DNA of 64,000 nucleotides from Faucicola osloensis_B (GCA_964211495.1 CAXORL010000004.1:1-64000); one strand, 5' to 3'. Shown: positions 17,951 through 27,557, counted from the stretch's first letter. Notes: a model not told the origin generated them from the sequence alone. Numbers and translations are program-made.

Positions 17951-18484
17951 ATGATTTTATTTAAAGGAAAAACCAACGATCTTGAAACCCTATTTCCCCC
18001 TACCCTAAAACTAGATGGTCAAATCTGCGTGCGAAATGGTATTAGCGCTCGCAGTAAATTTATGATTGGTATCTATGATATTGCCCTATACTTGGGTGAA
18101 ATGACTGAAGATGCCGAAACAGCCATTACCTCACGCTATGCCAAGCAATTGCGCATGGTGTCTCGCCGCAATATCAAAGGCTCGTTACTGGAAAATGCCT
18201 TCAAAGACGGCATCAGAGCGAATAGTAGCGAAGAAGAATATCAAAAAATTGCCTCAGTGATTGATGACGTGTTCGGTGAGTTGTTCAAAACCAATACCAT
18301 CAAAGAAGGGGCAATGTTTACGATTGAGTTTTCGCCAGAGCATGGCGTTCGCTTAAATTATGATGAGGTTGGCGATCTTCCTTATATCAAAGAAGAAGGA
18401 TTTGACCAAGCTATTCTTCGTGCTTGGTTAGGTGATAATCCTATATCACTTGAGATGAAAAAGGATTTGCTAAGTCAGCACTAA
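17951..18484 (+). CDS. Chalcone-isomerase-like domain protein
   Basis: The ATG at 17951 is chosen over a GTG at 17945 because the AAGGA site ends 7 nt before the ATG but only 1 nt before the GTG. The 177-aa product resembles the chalcone-isomerase-like family (IRNGISARSKFMIGIYDIALYL-type core, then LRMVSRRNIKGSLLENAF). Bacterial members usually carry a signal peptide; this one has none visible, so it should be cytoplasmic. Function unknown, probably fatty-acid or ligand binding by analogy with the fold. Confidence 0.7.
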   Translation: MILFKGKTNDLETLFPPTLKLDGQICVRNGISARSKFMIGIYDIALYLGEMTEDAETAITSRYAKQLRMVSRRNIKGSLLENAFKDGIRANSSEEEYQKIASVIDDVFGELFKTNTIKEGAMFTIEFSPEHGVRLNYDEVGDLPYIKEEGFDQAILRAWLGDNPISLEMKKDLLSQH

Positions 18485-18734
18485 TGTTACACTGCCTATT
18501 TTTACACTTCCCATCAAGCATGGGAAGTTAATCTAGCTAATAGATAGTGCCAGTAACTTTTTTGCTAGTTTACTAGGGTTATATTTATTGCAGTCCTAGT
18601 AAACACTATTGCAACGATGAATAGCGGCATTTTTGGTTTAAGCCTTTTATTCCGTCGTCCATCAGGAGTTACTACAATACTATGTTTTTTTTTGAATGGG
18701 TATGCTAGTCTAAAGCAAAAAAATTAGGCAGTTT

Positions 18735-19835
18735 ATGAAACCACTTGCGCAAAAGCCCACTAAACCAATCATATCAGCCCGTAACACCCCACAAACCTTT
18801 ACCCTCAATAAGCTTGCTAAACCTATCGTGCGCGATGATATTTTTTCGTTGCCGCCTGCTGTGTACGGTACCATCTATTTGACGCTGATTCCGCTATTTG
18901 GCTTTTTATACAGTACCTTGCCAAATATGCAGTTTAACCATGAAAACGTGGGCTTTTTGGAAGCCATGTATTTTAGTACCATCACGGTGACTACCACCGG
19001 GTTTGGCGATATTACCCCAACCAACACCTTTACGCGGGCGTTTGTGATGATTGAAGCGACCATTGGGGTGGTGTCCGCAGGTTTGTTTCTAAATGCGATT
19101 ACCTATCAGCGTGAAGAAAACATGAGCAATCTGATGGACGCCTATGAAGCAAGAAAAGAAATCTCTTATGCCTTTGCACGCCTGCACAGTCATGATAGTT
19201 TGATTACGCTTAACATGAATACTTATCTAAACCGCGTTAATCAACTACTGGGCATAGAATCAGAGCAAACTCCCGTGGCGCAATCTGACCGTGAAGGTCG
19301 CGCTAATTTAAACCGCTCGCCTGATTTGCCCGCGGCGCCTGACGCCAAAGTCCCTCAGCAGCTCATTGGTATTCATGAGCCTATTCCTGAAACGCTAGCA
19401 TTTACTAATTTACAGCACTTATTTAATGCCTCAGCACGCTTGACCGATGACCCGCGCAAGCCGTTGATTTGGTACTATTATCAAGCTTTGGATGAATTGG
19501 TCAATAGTATTGAAAATTTGGTGCGTGAAACCGAAACTTATCGCTGGGCAGATTTGGAATCGATTTGTATTCAATATTTAAGTGATATCAAATCCTATGA
19601 CTCTAGCAGCTATATTTTGGCAGAGCCGAATTTTGAAAAGCAGCTTGCGGATATCCAAGCCCAACGCCAGCAAGACATGTTACTTATCAGTGAATATCCA
19701 AGTGATAAAGCGGTTGAGCTGTCGAACGAAAATAGTTTAAACCCGTATATTATTTTGTTTATGGGTATTCAAACCACCATTGATTTTATCAAAAAATTCC
19801 AACTTCGCTATCAAGAAATTATGCAGACAATTTAA
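18735..19835 (+). CDS. Two-helix potassium channel with cytoplasmic domain
   Basis: The 366-aa protein has one membrane helix at about 43-62 and a pore loop with selectivity filter T88-G89-F90-G91-D92 (TVTTTGFGDITP). A second helix follows at about 103-122. This is the minimal 2TM K+ channel layout; Phe replaces the more common Tyr in the filter, as in some bacterial channels. The roughly 240-residue C-terminal part is soluble and mostly helical and does not show a clear RCK/TrkA_N Rossmann motif, so its ligand is unknown. The gene stands alone. Confidence 0.85.
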   Translation: MKPLAQKPTKPIISARNTPQTFTLNKLAKPIVRDDIFSLPPAVYGTIYLTLIPLFGFLYSTLPNMQFNHENVGFLEAMYFSTITVTTTGFGDITPTNTFTRAFVMIEATIGVVSAGLFLNAITYQREENMSNLMDAYEARKEISYAFARLHSHDSLITLNMNTYLNRVNQLLGIESEQTPVAQSDREGRANLNRSPDLPAAPDAKVPQQLIGIHEPIPETLAFTNLQHLFNASARLTDDPRKPLIWYYYQALDELVNSIENLVRETETYRWADLESICIQYLSDIKSYDSSSYILAEPNFEKQLADIQAQRQQDMLLISEYPSDKAVELSNENSLNPYIILFMGIQTTIDFIKKFQLRYQEIMQTI

Positions 19836-19843
19836 TCGGGCTT

Positions 19844-20134
19844 TTAGTCCATTAAAGTCACAACATTGACATCAAGCGCTTGGCTTGTCACTGCTGAAAG
19901 TTTTTCTACTGCTTCCCTAAAGTGCAGTTGTTTCATATGACTTTGCAAGTCTTCCATAGATTGCCACTGTTCAATAAAGGTATAGGTATTTTCTTGACCC
20001 TGTACACTGCCACAGTTATAAGAAATACAGCCTTTATCACTTTTTGAAGCTTTGATTAAATCTTTAACAACGGTTTCAAATTCGTTTTTTTTATCTGCTT
20101 TCACTTGAGCAATGGCATAGACGGCTATCATCAT
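19844..20134 (-). CDS. ABM-domain (YgiN-like) monooxygenase family protein
   Basis: The 96-aa product is a full-length antibiotic-biosynthesis-monooxygenase fold. It has MIAVYAIAQVKADKKNEFE, CISYNCG and YTFIEQWQSMEDLQSHM in the usual order. E. coli YgiN acts on quinols and other members trim small aromatics; the substrate here is not predictable. The gene converges on the K+ channel gene with only 8 bp between stops and has no separate terminator there. Confidence 0.85.
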   Translation of the reverse strand: MMIAVYAIAQVKADKKNEFETVVKDLIKASKSDKGCISYNCGSVQGQENTYTFIEQWQSMEDLQSHMKQLHFREAVEKLSAVTSQALDVNVVTLMD

Positions 20135-20197
20135 TTCTTCCTTTTTTTAATGCTTAATTTTTATCTTTAAATATTACTTTTACTAGGTTTGCGTGCA

Positions 20198-20230
20198 TAA
20201 AAAAACACCCCACTAAGATAGCAGGGTGTT
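20198..20230 (-). terminator. aceA: aceA terminator
   Basis: On the minus strand AACACCC and GGGTGTT pair around a 13-nt loop and are followed by TTTTT. It lies about 47 bp beyond the aceA stop. Confidence 0.85.
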
Positions 20231-20276
20231 GTCTTGGTTTATACTAAATTTTGTAACTAACTTTTAACATAACAGA

Positions 20277-21866
20277 TTAGTGACCAAATTGGTTAGCGGT
20301 GTTTTTCGCACCACCGGCTTTAAGCGCGTTCTCACCTGAGAAGATTTCTTTGTGATCATCACCGATGTCAGAACCTGCCATGGCTTGGTGCTTAACCGCA
20401 GCAACGCCTTCGCGAAGTTCTTTACGTTGTACTTCTTCAACGTATGCTAGCATACCTTTATCACCGAAGTAACCTTTTGCCAACTGGTGCGTACTTAATG
20501 CCGCAGTGTGGAAAGTAGGTAGGGTGATCAAGTGATGGAATACACAGGCTTCACGTGATGCATCAGCTTGGAAGGTGCGCGCTAGTTCATCAGCAGCGGT
20601 ATTCAACTCAGTGTTGTCGTAGTCAGCAGACATTAAGTTTGCTTTGTCATAAGCTGAGATGTCTTTGCCTTCTTTTTCCCATTTTGCAATAACTTGTTTA
20701 CGGAAGTTAAGCGTCCAGTTGAATGATGGGCTGTTGTTGTAAACAAGTTTAGCATCTGGCACTTGCGCAACGATACGGTCAGTCATTGATTTGATGTGCG
20801 CGACGTCTGGCGTTGGCGTTTCAATCCATAGTAGATCAGCACCGTTTTCAAGGGCAGTCACACAGTCAAGTACCACGCGGTCAATGTTGGTGCCTTCGCG
20901 GAATGAGTACAAGCCGTTTGGCATACGAGTTGGGCGAACCAATTTGCCATCACGTTTTAATAAAACATCATACTCGCTTGCATTTTCTAAAGTCACTTCT
21001 TCAACTTCTAAGAAGTCTAAGTATTGTGAAGCAAGGTCGCCTGGCTCACGTGACACAGGAAGTTTTTGCGTTAATGACGCACCTTCAGAGTCAGTACGGG
21101 CAACGATGATACCGTTATCAATGCCAAGCTCCAAGAACGCATAACGAATCGCGTTAAGTTTTGAGATGAAGTCTTCGTGTGGTACGGTAACTTTACCATC
21201 TTGGTGACCACATTGTTTAGCATCTGATACTTGGTTTTCAACTTGAATAGCACAAGCACCTGCTTGGATCATTTGTTTGGTCAGCAAATAAGTCGCTTCT
21301 TCGTTACCAAAACCTGCGTCGATGTCAGCGATGATTGGTACGATGTGTGATTCAAAGTTGTTGATTTTGTCTAAGATAGCTTTAGTGTCTTGACCTGCTT
21401 CTTGCGCGGCATTTAATTCACGGAAGTAATCGTTTAATACTTTTTCGTCCGCTTGACGTAAGAAAGTGTAGATTTCTTCGATTAATTTTGGCACAGCGGT
21501 TTTTTCGTGCATAGATTGGTCAGGTAGTGGACCGAATTCTGAACGAAGCGCAGCAACCATCCAACCTGAAAGGTAGATATATTTACGTTCAGTAGTACCG
21601 AAGTATTTTTTTACCGCATACATGGTTTGTTGACCGATAAAGCCATGCCATGCACCAAGAGACTGGGTGTATTTTGATTTGTCAGCATCATAAGCTGCCA
21701 TATCACGACGCATGATGTCGGCAGTGTATTGGGCGATTTCTAAACCTGTTTTGAAACGGTTTTGGATAACCAAACGCGCAGCATCATTTTCGCTGATGTT
21801 TTTCCAGTTACCATATTTGGCTTTTAGTTCGCGGATATGGTCAATCGCTGAAACGTAAGTTGACAT
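20277..21866 (-). CDS. aceA: Isocitrate lyase
   Basis: Isocitrate lyase splits isocitrate to succinate and glyoxylate in the glyoxylate shunt. The 529-aa product is the long form found in Pseudomonas and Acinetobacter. It carries the active-site stretch DAKQCGHQDGKVTVPHEDF with the catalytic Cys, the Mg-binding IADIDAGFGNEEATY region and VYNNSPSFNW. An AGGAGA site precedes the ATG. A LysR gene starts divergently 451 bp away, and malate synthase G (glcB, 54392-56569) completes the pathway in this window. No aceK is present. Confidence 0.97.
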   Translation of the reverse strand: MSTYVSAIDHIRELKAKYGNWKNISENDAARLVIQNRFKTGLEIAQYTADIMRRDMAAYDADKSKYTQSLGAWHGFIGQQTMYAVKKYFGTTERKYIYLSGWMVAALRSEFGPLPDQSMHEKTAVPKLIEEIYTFLRQADEKVLNDYFRELNAAQEAGQDTKAILDKINNFESHIVPIIADIDAGFGNEEATYLLTKQMIQAGACAIQVENQVSDAKQCGHQDGKVTVPHEDFISKLNAIRYAFLELGIDNGIIVARTDSEGASLTQKLPVSREPGDLASQYLDFLEVEEVTLENASEYDVLLKRDGKLVRPTRMPNGLYSFREGTNIDRVVLDCVTALENGADLLWIETPTPDVAHIKSMTDRIVAQVPDAKLVYNNSPSFNWTLNFRKQVIAKWEKEGKDISAYDKANLMSADYDNTELNTAADELARTFQADASREACVFHHLITLPTFHTAALSTHQLAKGYFGDKGMLAYVEEVQRKELREGVAAVKHQAMAGSDIGDDHKEIFSGENALKAGGAKNTANQFGH

Positions 21867-21921
21867 AGCAGTCTCCTGTTGAGGACGGTGGGATAAAAAA
21901 ACTTAGGATGATTGTTGTGTT

Positions 21922-21951
21922 GTAATAAAAGTAAAAGTCTTAATAAGTCAA
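21922..21951 (-). promoter_or_regulatory. aceA: Candidate aceA promoter
   Basis: On the minus strand TTGACT (-35, 21946-21951) and TATTAC (-10, 21922-21927) are 18 bp apart, about 56 bp upstream of the aceA ATG. Confidence 0.5.
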
Positions 21952-22189
21952 TATTTAGCGAGCGTTAAACACCGTAAATATAAATAATGTTTAAGACACA
22001 AACTAAATATCCAAAATAGGCTAACAATTTTTTTAACAAAATACGTGATATTTCTTACAGTGATATTAAATAGTCTGTTAAAATTAAGAATTCTATTTTG
22101 GCACTAATAAAGCTTTAAGTTGGCTTAAATAATGGAATAAATGCACTATACCCTTTAATTCATAATTTAGCTATTTAATGATTCGTATC

Positions 22190-22218
22190 TTTAGTATTTA
22201 TTTAAAATATAGTATAAT
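22190..22218 (+). promoter_or_regulatory. Candidate promoter of the LysR gene
   Basis: A perfect TATAAT (22213-22218) lies 100 bp before the ATG. The -35 at 17 bp (TTTAGT) is weak, as expected for an activated or autoregulated promoter. Confidence 0.45.
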
Positions 22219-22317
22219 ACAATCAATAACTTAAATTTTATTGCTAGGTTTTAGCCCTATCAAAACTAGCTGTTTTAGCCTTTTTTTCTTAACTTTTAAC
22301 TAGACAAACAGTAATTT

Positions 22318-23355
22318 ATGGATTTACAACGTGTGGATTTGAACCTTTTGGTGCATCTTGATGTGTTACTTCGAGAGAAAAACGTCACCAGAGCCTCTGA
22401 GCAACTCGGCATTACCCAGCCCGCCATGAGTAATATTTTACGTCGTTTGCGTAAGTTGTTTAATGATCCCTTGTTGATTCGCTCGTCTGAAGGCATGACG
22501 CCAACGGAGCGGGCACTTGAATTACAGCCGCGCGTACGCGAATTGTTAGCGGATTTAACCCAGCTATTAGAGCCGCGTACTGAGTTTCGTCCTTATACCT
22601 CAAGTCGTGTGTTTCGGATTATGACGTCAGATTATGCCGAAGCGACGCTGGTGCCTAGGTTGGTCAAAGCGCTGCGCAGTGAAGCCCCAAACGTGATTTT
22701 GGACTTCTTAACCCCTTCAGATGTGTCGTATCGAGATATGGAGCAAGGTCGTGTTGATTTGGCGATTAATCGTTTTAACGAGGTACCGCAAAGCTTTCAC
22801 CAAGTGCTGATTTGGCGTGATACTTTTAGTTGTTTGTTATCGGCTGATAGTCCGTATGTCAATCGCTTTAACCTAAAAAATTATCTTAAAGCTCAGCACG
22901 TTTGGGTATCCAAAACGGGCATGGGGGTGGGTTTTGGAGTCAATCCCGAAAAATCTGGCGGACTTGGCTCGATTGATGCGGCGTTGCAACGCCTCGGTCA
23001 AAAACGTCAAATCAGTGTCTTTACCCGTCATTATCAGATGCCTGCGATGCTAACCGCTAATAAAGACTTAATTGCTACGCTGCCGACTCGGGTGGCGCGG
23101 ATGCAAGCTAATAATGATGATATCGTGATTAAAGAGCCGCCATTTTTTATTCCAGAGTTTGAATTGACAATGGCATGGTCGCCGCTATTACAGCATCACC
23201 CTGCGCATCGTTGGTTACGTCAGTTGATTCAACATGTGTCGCGACAAATCATCGCCGAAGATCGCATCAAGTATCCGCTACAAACCGCGATTCAAGACGG
23301 TTCGCTGCATACCCAGCCCATTGATTTGGTTGAAATCGATCCTGACCGTCAATGA
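22318..23355 (+). CDS. LysR-family transcriptional regulator
   Basis: The 345-aa protein has the N-terminal winged helix (about 1-65) with VTRASEQLGITQPAMSNIL as recognition region, then a LysR substrate-binding domain. It is divergent from aceA across 451 bp, the usual geometry for a LysR regulator and its target. Control of aceA is therefore a reasonable inference, not shown. It is longer than the typical LysR length of about 300 residues because of an extended C-terminal tail. Confidence 0.9.
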   Translation: MDLQRVDLNLLVHLDVLLREKNVTRASEQLGITQPAMSNILRRLRKLFNDPLLIRSSEGMTPTERALELQPRVRELLADLTQLLEPRTEFRPYTSSRVFRIMTSDYAEATLVPRLVKALRSEAPNVILDFLTPSDVSYRDMEQGRVDLAINRFNEVPQSFHQVLIWRDTFSCLLSADSPYVNRFNLKNYLKAQHVWVSKTGMGVGFGVNPEKSGGLGSIDAALQRLGQKRQISVFTRHYQMPAMLTANKDLIATLPTRVARMQANNDDIVIKEPPFFIPEFELTMAWSPLLQHHPAHRWLRQLIQHVSRQIIAEDRIKYPLQTAIQDGSLHTQPIDLVEIDPDRQ

Positions 23356-23390
23356 TTGAGGGTCAGACAAGCTGCTTATCTAGGACTGGT

Positions 23391-23795
23391 CTAGGACTGG
23401 CAAATTTTATCCACCCACAGCTCATACGGATATTTTCCTAAATGTCCGTAACGTCCTTTTTCAGTTATTCGCCCTTCAATGCAGACAGGTAAAGTAATCG
23501 ACACGCCCGTTTGACCTTGCGCTTTGGCATACTCGGCTAACAGGTTGTTTGGGTCAAATACATGGTATTTGGTCGTACCGTCATTAAATTCAGATTGCTC
23601 TAAGCTTTGTGTAAATGTGCCTTTTAGCGTCAGCGTTTTTTTAGGTACATTATCAATGCTTTCTTTGATATCGTTTAACTTACCATTTTGCAGCGATTGG
23701 TACGCCACGCCGGCGCAACTTGCCAATAAGCCAATTATCGCCACACCACCGCCCAACCATGCGGCTTTTTTACCCATTATCTTGTTAGTTAGCAT
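23391..23795 (-). CDS. Small lipoprotein or exported protein of unknown function
   Basis: The start at 23795 (MLTNKIMGKKAAWLGGG) has AAGGA 7 nt upstream; an upstream in-frame ATG at 23849 lacks this. The 134-aa product has a basic start, a hydrophobic stretch and a lipobox-like LLASC, then a short soluble domain with TLKGTFTQSLEQSEF and LPVCIEGRITEKGRYG. I do not recognise the domain. It converges on the LysR gene. Confidence 0.65.
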   Translation of the reverse strand: MLTNKIMGKKAAWLGGGVAIIGLLASCAGVAYQSLQNGKLNDIKESIDNVPKKTLTLKGTFTQSLEQSEFNDGTTKYHVFDPNNLLAEYAKAQGQTGVSITLPVCIEGRITEKGRYGHLGKYPYELWVDKICQS

Positions 23796-23908
23796 GGTGT
23801 TTTCCTTATTATTGATCACAAAATTATTGGGATAAAAAAATGATAGCAATATTCGTTGCTATCATTTGTAGATTTTATTTATCGTTACCACACCCTTGGG
23901 TAAATAGT

Positions 23909-25129
23909 TTAGCGAATATAGGTATGGTCCTCAGGGTTACTCACCTGCTGTGTCAGCGCTTGGCGTGGCAAGACTTTCTTGAGGTAAAAATACCCTATCA
24001 TACCTGCCAATAATGACCCTAAAATAATGCCGAGTCGTTCGTCAAACGGTTTGACTTCAAGCCCCGCAAAGGCAAGCCCACCTATAAACAAACTCATGGT
24101 AAAGCCAATACCACATAAAATCGCCACGCCAAATACTTGTCGCCAATCAACATTGGTAGGCAAGCTCGCTAACCCAAGCTTGACGCCAAGCCAACTAAAT
24201 AGCATTACCCCAATCGGCTTGCCCAGCAGCAGCCCTAGCGCGATACCGAGCGGTACCGTATGAAACAGCGAGGATATCCCCGTACCACCGAGATAAATGC
24301 CCGCATTGGCAAACGCAAAAATCGGTAAAATAATAAAACTGACTGTGTCCTGTAAATCATGTTCAATTGATTCGAGGGGTGAATGCTCAGGGTGCTTGTT
24401 GTCTGTCATTGGGATAAACAGCGCAAGCAGCACACCGGCAAGCGTCGCATGTAACCCCGACTTTAACATGGCCGCCCATAGCAAAACGCCAATCATTATA
24501 TAAGCGGTGGTGCGGGTGACGTTAAAGCGATTCATCAGCCACAGTATCACCAAACATACCCCAACCCAAGCCAGTGCCGCCATAGACAGCCCCGATGAGT
24601 AAAATAACGCAATAATGATAATCGCGCCAATATCATCAAAAATAGCAATTGATGCCAAGAATACTTTAAGCGCGGCGGGCACGCGATTGCCCAGTAAAGT
24701 CAGCACCCCTAAGGCAAACGCAATATCTGTCGCCGCCGGAATCGCCCAACCTTTCATCAAATCTGCGTGCTGATAATTGAACGCGGCATAAAAAATCGCA
24801 GGTACCATCATACCACCCACTGCAGCAATCGCAGGTAGGACGACTTTTTTGACCTCTGACAGCTCACCCACCAGCATTTCGCGCTTGAGCTCAAGCCCCA
24901 CTAAAAAGAAAAACACCACCATTAAGCCATCGTTAATCCAATGTAATAAATGATGGTCGATACTAAAAGAGCCGATTTTTATCGAAATAGGCAGATGCAA
25001 AAAATGCTCGTATATGTTACTCATCGGAGAGTTTGCTACCACCATCGCCAACACAGCGGCAAACGCCAACACGATACCCGCCGCCATATCGTGTGCCAAA
25101 AATTTTTTAAATTGGTTAAATACTATCAT
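23909..25129 (-). CDS. nhaA: Na+/H+ antiporter NhaA
   Basis: NhaA exchanges two protons for one sodium ion and supports pH and salt tolerance. The 406-aa product has about 12 membrane helices, the ion-site pair Asp-Asp in ASIAIFDDIGAI and the upstream Asp in PAATDIAFALG, plus the FFFLVGLELKRE stretch. The gene stands alone. Its C-terminal tail after YLKKVLP is short and polar. Confidence 0.96.
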   Translation of the reverse strand: MIVFNQFKKFLAHDMAAGIVLAFAAVLAMVVANSPMSNIYEHFLHLPISIKIGSFSIDHHLLHWINDGLMVVFFFLVGLELKREMLVGELSEVKKVVLPAIAAVGGMMVPAIFYAAFNYQHADLMKGWAIPAATDIAFALGVLTLLGNRVPAALKVFLASIAIFDDIGAIIIIALFYSSGLSMAALAWVGVCLVILWLMNRFNVTRTTAYIMIGVLLWAAMLKSGLHATLAGVLLALFIPMTDNKHPEHSPLESIEHDLQDTVSFIILPIFAFANAGIYLGGTGISSLFHTVPLGIALGLLLGKPIGVMLFSWLGVKLGLASLPTNVDWRQVFGVAILCGIGFTMSLFIGGLAFAGLEVKPFDERLGIILGSLLAGMIGYFYLKKVLPRQALTQQVSNPEDHTYIR

Positions 25130-25464
25130 CCGTCTAAAACTCTTTTTAATACCATCTTTTATTTATGAAATATAAAACACCCAAAGCAAATAAAATAGCC
25201 TACAATACCATCATAGCATATATTTTATTATATCATATAATCTATTTTTATGATAAATAATTTCATAATTTCAAATTAATAGAAAATTTTATTCATTTAT
25301 CTGCCATTTTAGATAAATTAATTTTTTAGGGCTATGATTTGCTAGCGTTGATAGTTAAGATTCTAAACCTGAATGATTAATAAAGTTGTTAACACCCCAT
25401 CGCTATTTTGTATTATCATTTTATGGCTACTTGCCTACCGATTTAGAATCAACCTTTCAACAGT
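25130..25464. other. Divergent AT-rich intergenic region nhaA / C13 peptidase
   Basis: This 335-bp gap is very AT-rich, with many TTTATT/ATAAAT runs, and must hold the nhaA promoter and that of the peptidase gene. I see no gene, RNA or clear operator in it. Confidence 0.5.
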
Positions 25465-26898
25465 GTGGATATTTTGCCAACTTCTCTTACCGATCTTGAT
25501 TTAACCCCGCTCAAACGTTTTTCTCATAACGTCATCGCCAATATCCGTGCCACGGGTCACATGCTAATAGGTTCCAAACGTGCGTTTTATTGGGTCAAGC
25601 CCACCGTATGGCAGTTTTTGTTGTTTGGATTGACAGCACTGGCGAGTAATTTGCTGTTTTCGTGGTTGGTGGCTGAAGATGCCACCCATTTTAATCCACA
25701 AGGGCTGATTAGTTATTTGGTATGGCCGATGGTGATGTTGGTGGCAGGATTGATTCTTGCCAAACGGCATTTTAATGCCATGCTGATTTTCGTGCCGGCG
25801 ATTTTGTGGCTGTGTGCTGACACTTTCATGATGCTTGTGCAAAGCCTGATTCAGTTTATCTCAGACTTGGGCTGGCTACCTGAATGGACGTTTGATACGA
25901 TTGGTATTGTGTTCGTATTGGCGTTTGTCTGGCAGTCATTATCGCTACTATGGATTTTTGGCAATCAATTACGCTGGTCATGGATTGAGCGCGTCCTGAT
26001 TATGCTGGGTGCGTTTGCCGTACTTAGTGTGTGGCAAAAAAACGTGCAATCTGAGCCGATTTTTCAATCCGACCCCGTCGAACCCGTGGTCACTGAAGCG
26101 GCATTTTATGCGCAGCCTGAGCTTCTGGCCGATATGCTCAATAACGTGCAGCCGCAACGCCCGACTATACATGATTGGTACTTTATGGGTGTCGCAGGTC
26201 ATGGCGAGCAAGATGTATTCCGTTCGGAAATTGAGCTGACCAAAGATTACTTTGACCATCAATTTGGCACAGCAGGACGCTCGGTAGAACTCATTAACAA
26301 TGCCAATACCCTGTCTGCGCTACCGATTGCCAGTAAAACCAGTATTGAACGCGCTTTGCAAAGTATCGCCAAAAAAATGGATGTCAATGAAGACGTGCTA
26401 TTTTTGACCTTGACCTCGCATGGGGGTGACGAGGTGATTGAGATGTCCAACCCACCGCTAGCGCTCGATAATGTCGATGCCAAATGGCTACGCCAATCAT
26501 TGGATAAATCTGGCATTAAATGGCGCGTCATTGTGGTATCCGCCTGTTATTCTGGCTCATTTATCAATGAGTTAAAATCGCCAGAGACACTTGTGATTAC
26601 CGCCTCAGCTGCGAATAAATCATCGTTTGGCTGTTCCAATGAAGCCGAATATACTTACTTTGGACAAGCATTTTTTGCTGAAAGCTTACCCAAGCTTCGC
26701 CGTTTTCAACCTGCGTTTGAAGCCGCCAGCAAACGCATTGCTGAACGGGAAAAAATGATGGGCTTTGAGCCGTCTGAGCCGCAATTGGTGATGGGTGAGG
26801 CTATTAAAGCGAGATTGCCAGAATTTGAAAACAGTCTCAAACCCTTACCTGCGGTTGTCATAGCCCCATTGACTGCCGCCAGTGCTACTAGCGATTAG
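25465..26898 (+). CDS. Membrane-bound C13 (legumain/caspase-like) peptidase
   Basis: The 477-aa product has five predicted membrane helices in its first 200 residues. A soluble C13 peptidase domain follows at about 235-430. The caspase-fold dyad is visible as His in LTSHGGDEV and Cys in VVSACYSGSF. The domain start DWYFMGVAGHGEQDVF and the FGCSNEAEYTYFGQAFF segment fit bacterial C13 proteins related to GPI8/legumain. Substrates of the bacterial family are not known. The frame opens with GTG at 25465 and lacks a strong ribosome binding site, so the start is uncertain. Confidence 0.85.
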   Translation: MDILPTSLTDLDLTPLKRFSHNVIANIRATGHMLIGSKRAFYWVKPTVWQFLLFGLTALASNLLFSWLVAEDATHFNPQGLISYLVWPMVMLVAGLILAKRHFNAMLIFVPAILWLCADTFMMLVQSLIQFISDLGWLPEWTFDTIGIVFVLAFVWQSLSLLWIFGNQLRWSWIERVLIMLGAFAVLSVWQKNVQSEPIFQSDPVEPVVTEAAFYAQPELLADMLNNVQPQRPTIHDWYFMGVAGHGEQDVFRSEIELTKDYFDHQFGTAGRSVELINNANTLSALPIASKTSIERALQSIAKKMDVNEDVLFLTLTSHGGDEVIEMSNPPLALDNVDAKWLRQSLDKSGIKWRVIVVSACYSGSFINELKSPETLVITASAANKSSFGCSNEAEYTYFGQAFFAESLPKLRRFQPAFEAASKRIAEREKMMGFEPSEPQLVMGEAIKARLPEFENSLKPLPAVVIAPLTAASATSD

Positions 26899-27058
26899 CA
26901 TAGCTTAAGTAGCCACCAACTGCACAAGTAACATCGGCTGTCTCGGCTGTTTTAGCTGCCAAGACACCTTGCAACTCGTCTTGCCATCCATCGCGGTAGC
27001 GATTGGGAGCAACTGATATTTTCTGCCAATTTTTTAGCGATTTTATAATTTTTGTGCA

Positions 27059-27095
27059 TAAAAAAGTGGGTTAACCTGAGTTACCCACTTTTTTA
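27059..27095 (-). terminator. rpmBG terminator (bidirectional)
   Basis: AAAAAAGTGGGT and ACCCACTTTTTT form a 12-bp stem around an 11-nt loop, with T runs on both strands, about 35 bp after the rpmG stop. Confidence 0.9.
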
Positions 27096-27129
27096 TCAAA
27101 TAGCGCGTCAAATAGACTGTGTCAGTCAA

Positions 27130-27285
27130 TTATTTGATTTTAGCTTCTTTGAATACAACATGTTGACGTACCACTGGATCAAATTTTTTGATTTCCATTT
27201 TGTTTGGCATGGTACGTTTGTTTTTGGTCGTGGTGTAAAAATAACCCGTACCTGCAGTTGAAACTAATTTGATTTTATCACGCAT
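27130..27285 (-). CDS. rpmG: 50S ribosomal protein L33
   Basis: This 51-aa protein is L33 of the large subunit. It reads MRDKIKLVSTAGTGYFYTTT at the start, then KNKRTMPNKMEIKKFDP. No cysteines are present, so it is the zinc-independent form. It follows rpmB by 35 bp on the same strand, the universal rpmB-rpmG pair. A GGGAGC site precedes the ATG. Confidence 0.97.
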   Translation of the reverse strand: MRDKIKLVSTAGTGYFYTTTKNKRTMPNKMEIKKFDPVVRQHVVFKEAKIK

Positions 27286-27320
27286 CGCAATTGCTCCCTA
27301 AGAATATGAAAAGGCAAAAA

Positions 27321-27557
27321 TTAGATTTTTTCGCCACGAGCACGCATATCAGTTAAAACTTGGTCAATACCAACTTTATCAATGATACGCATACCTTTGG
27401 TAGTCAAGCGAAGCTTAACAAAGCGGTTTTCGCTCTCTACCCAAAAACGATGGGTGTGTAGATTTGGTAGAAAACGACGGCGGGTTTTGTTGTTTGCGTG
27501 AGAAACATTGTTACCTACCGCTGGGCGTTTTCCAGTCACTTGGCATACTCGAGACAT
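27321..27557 (-). CDS. rpmB: 50S ribosomal protein L28
   Basis: The 78-aa product is full-length L28, with MSRVCQVTGKRPAVGNNVSH and HRFWVESENRFVKLRLT. It is the first gene of the rpmB-rpmG operon. An AGGAGTAAG site precedes the ATG. Confidence 0.98.
   Translation of the reverse strand: MSRVCQVTGKRPAVGNNVSHANNKTRRRFLPNLHTHRFWVESENRFVKLRLTTKGMRIIDKVGIDQVLTDMRARGEKI

Larger units (their letters stand above)
21867..22317. other. Divergent control region aceA / LysR gene
   Basis: The 451-bp AT-rich gap lies between two divergent genes. Candidate promoters for each are listed separately. No further gene or structured RNA is evident. Its length leaves room for LysR and other regulator sites. Confidence 0.5.

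Noticed and set aside
17945..18484. GTG start for the chalcone-isomerase-like protein
   Set aside because: The ribosome binding site ends 1 nt before it; the ATG 6 nt downstream has normal spacing.
18506..18528. Perfect 9-bp hairpin after the chalcone-isomerase-like gene (ACTTCCCAT / ATGGGAAGT)
   Set aside because: No T run follows on either strand, so I do not list it as an intrinsic terminator; it could still be an mRNA stabiliser.
26895..27060. Minus-strand open frame of about 55 codons with coding-like composition between the C13 gene and rpmG
   Set aside because: It has no ATG or convincing start and no ribosome binding site, and is short enough to occur by chance. It might be a gene remnant, but nothing supports that.
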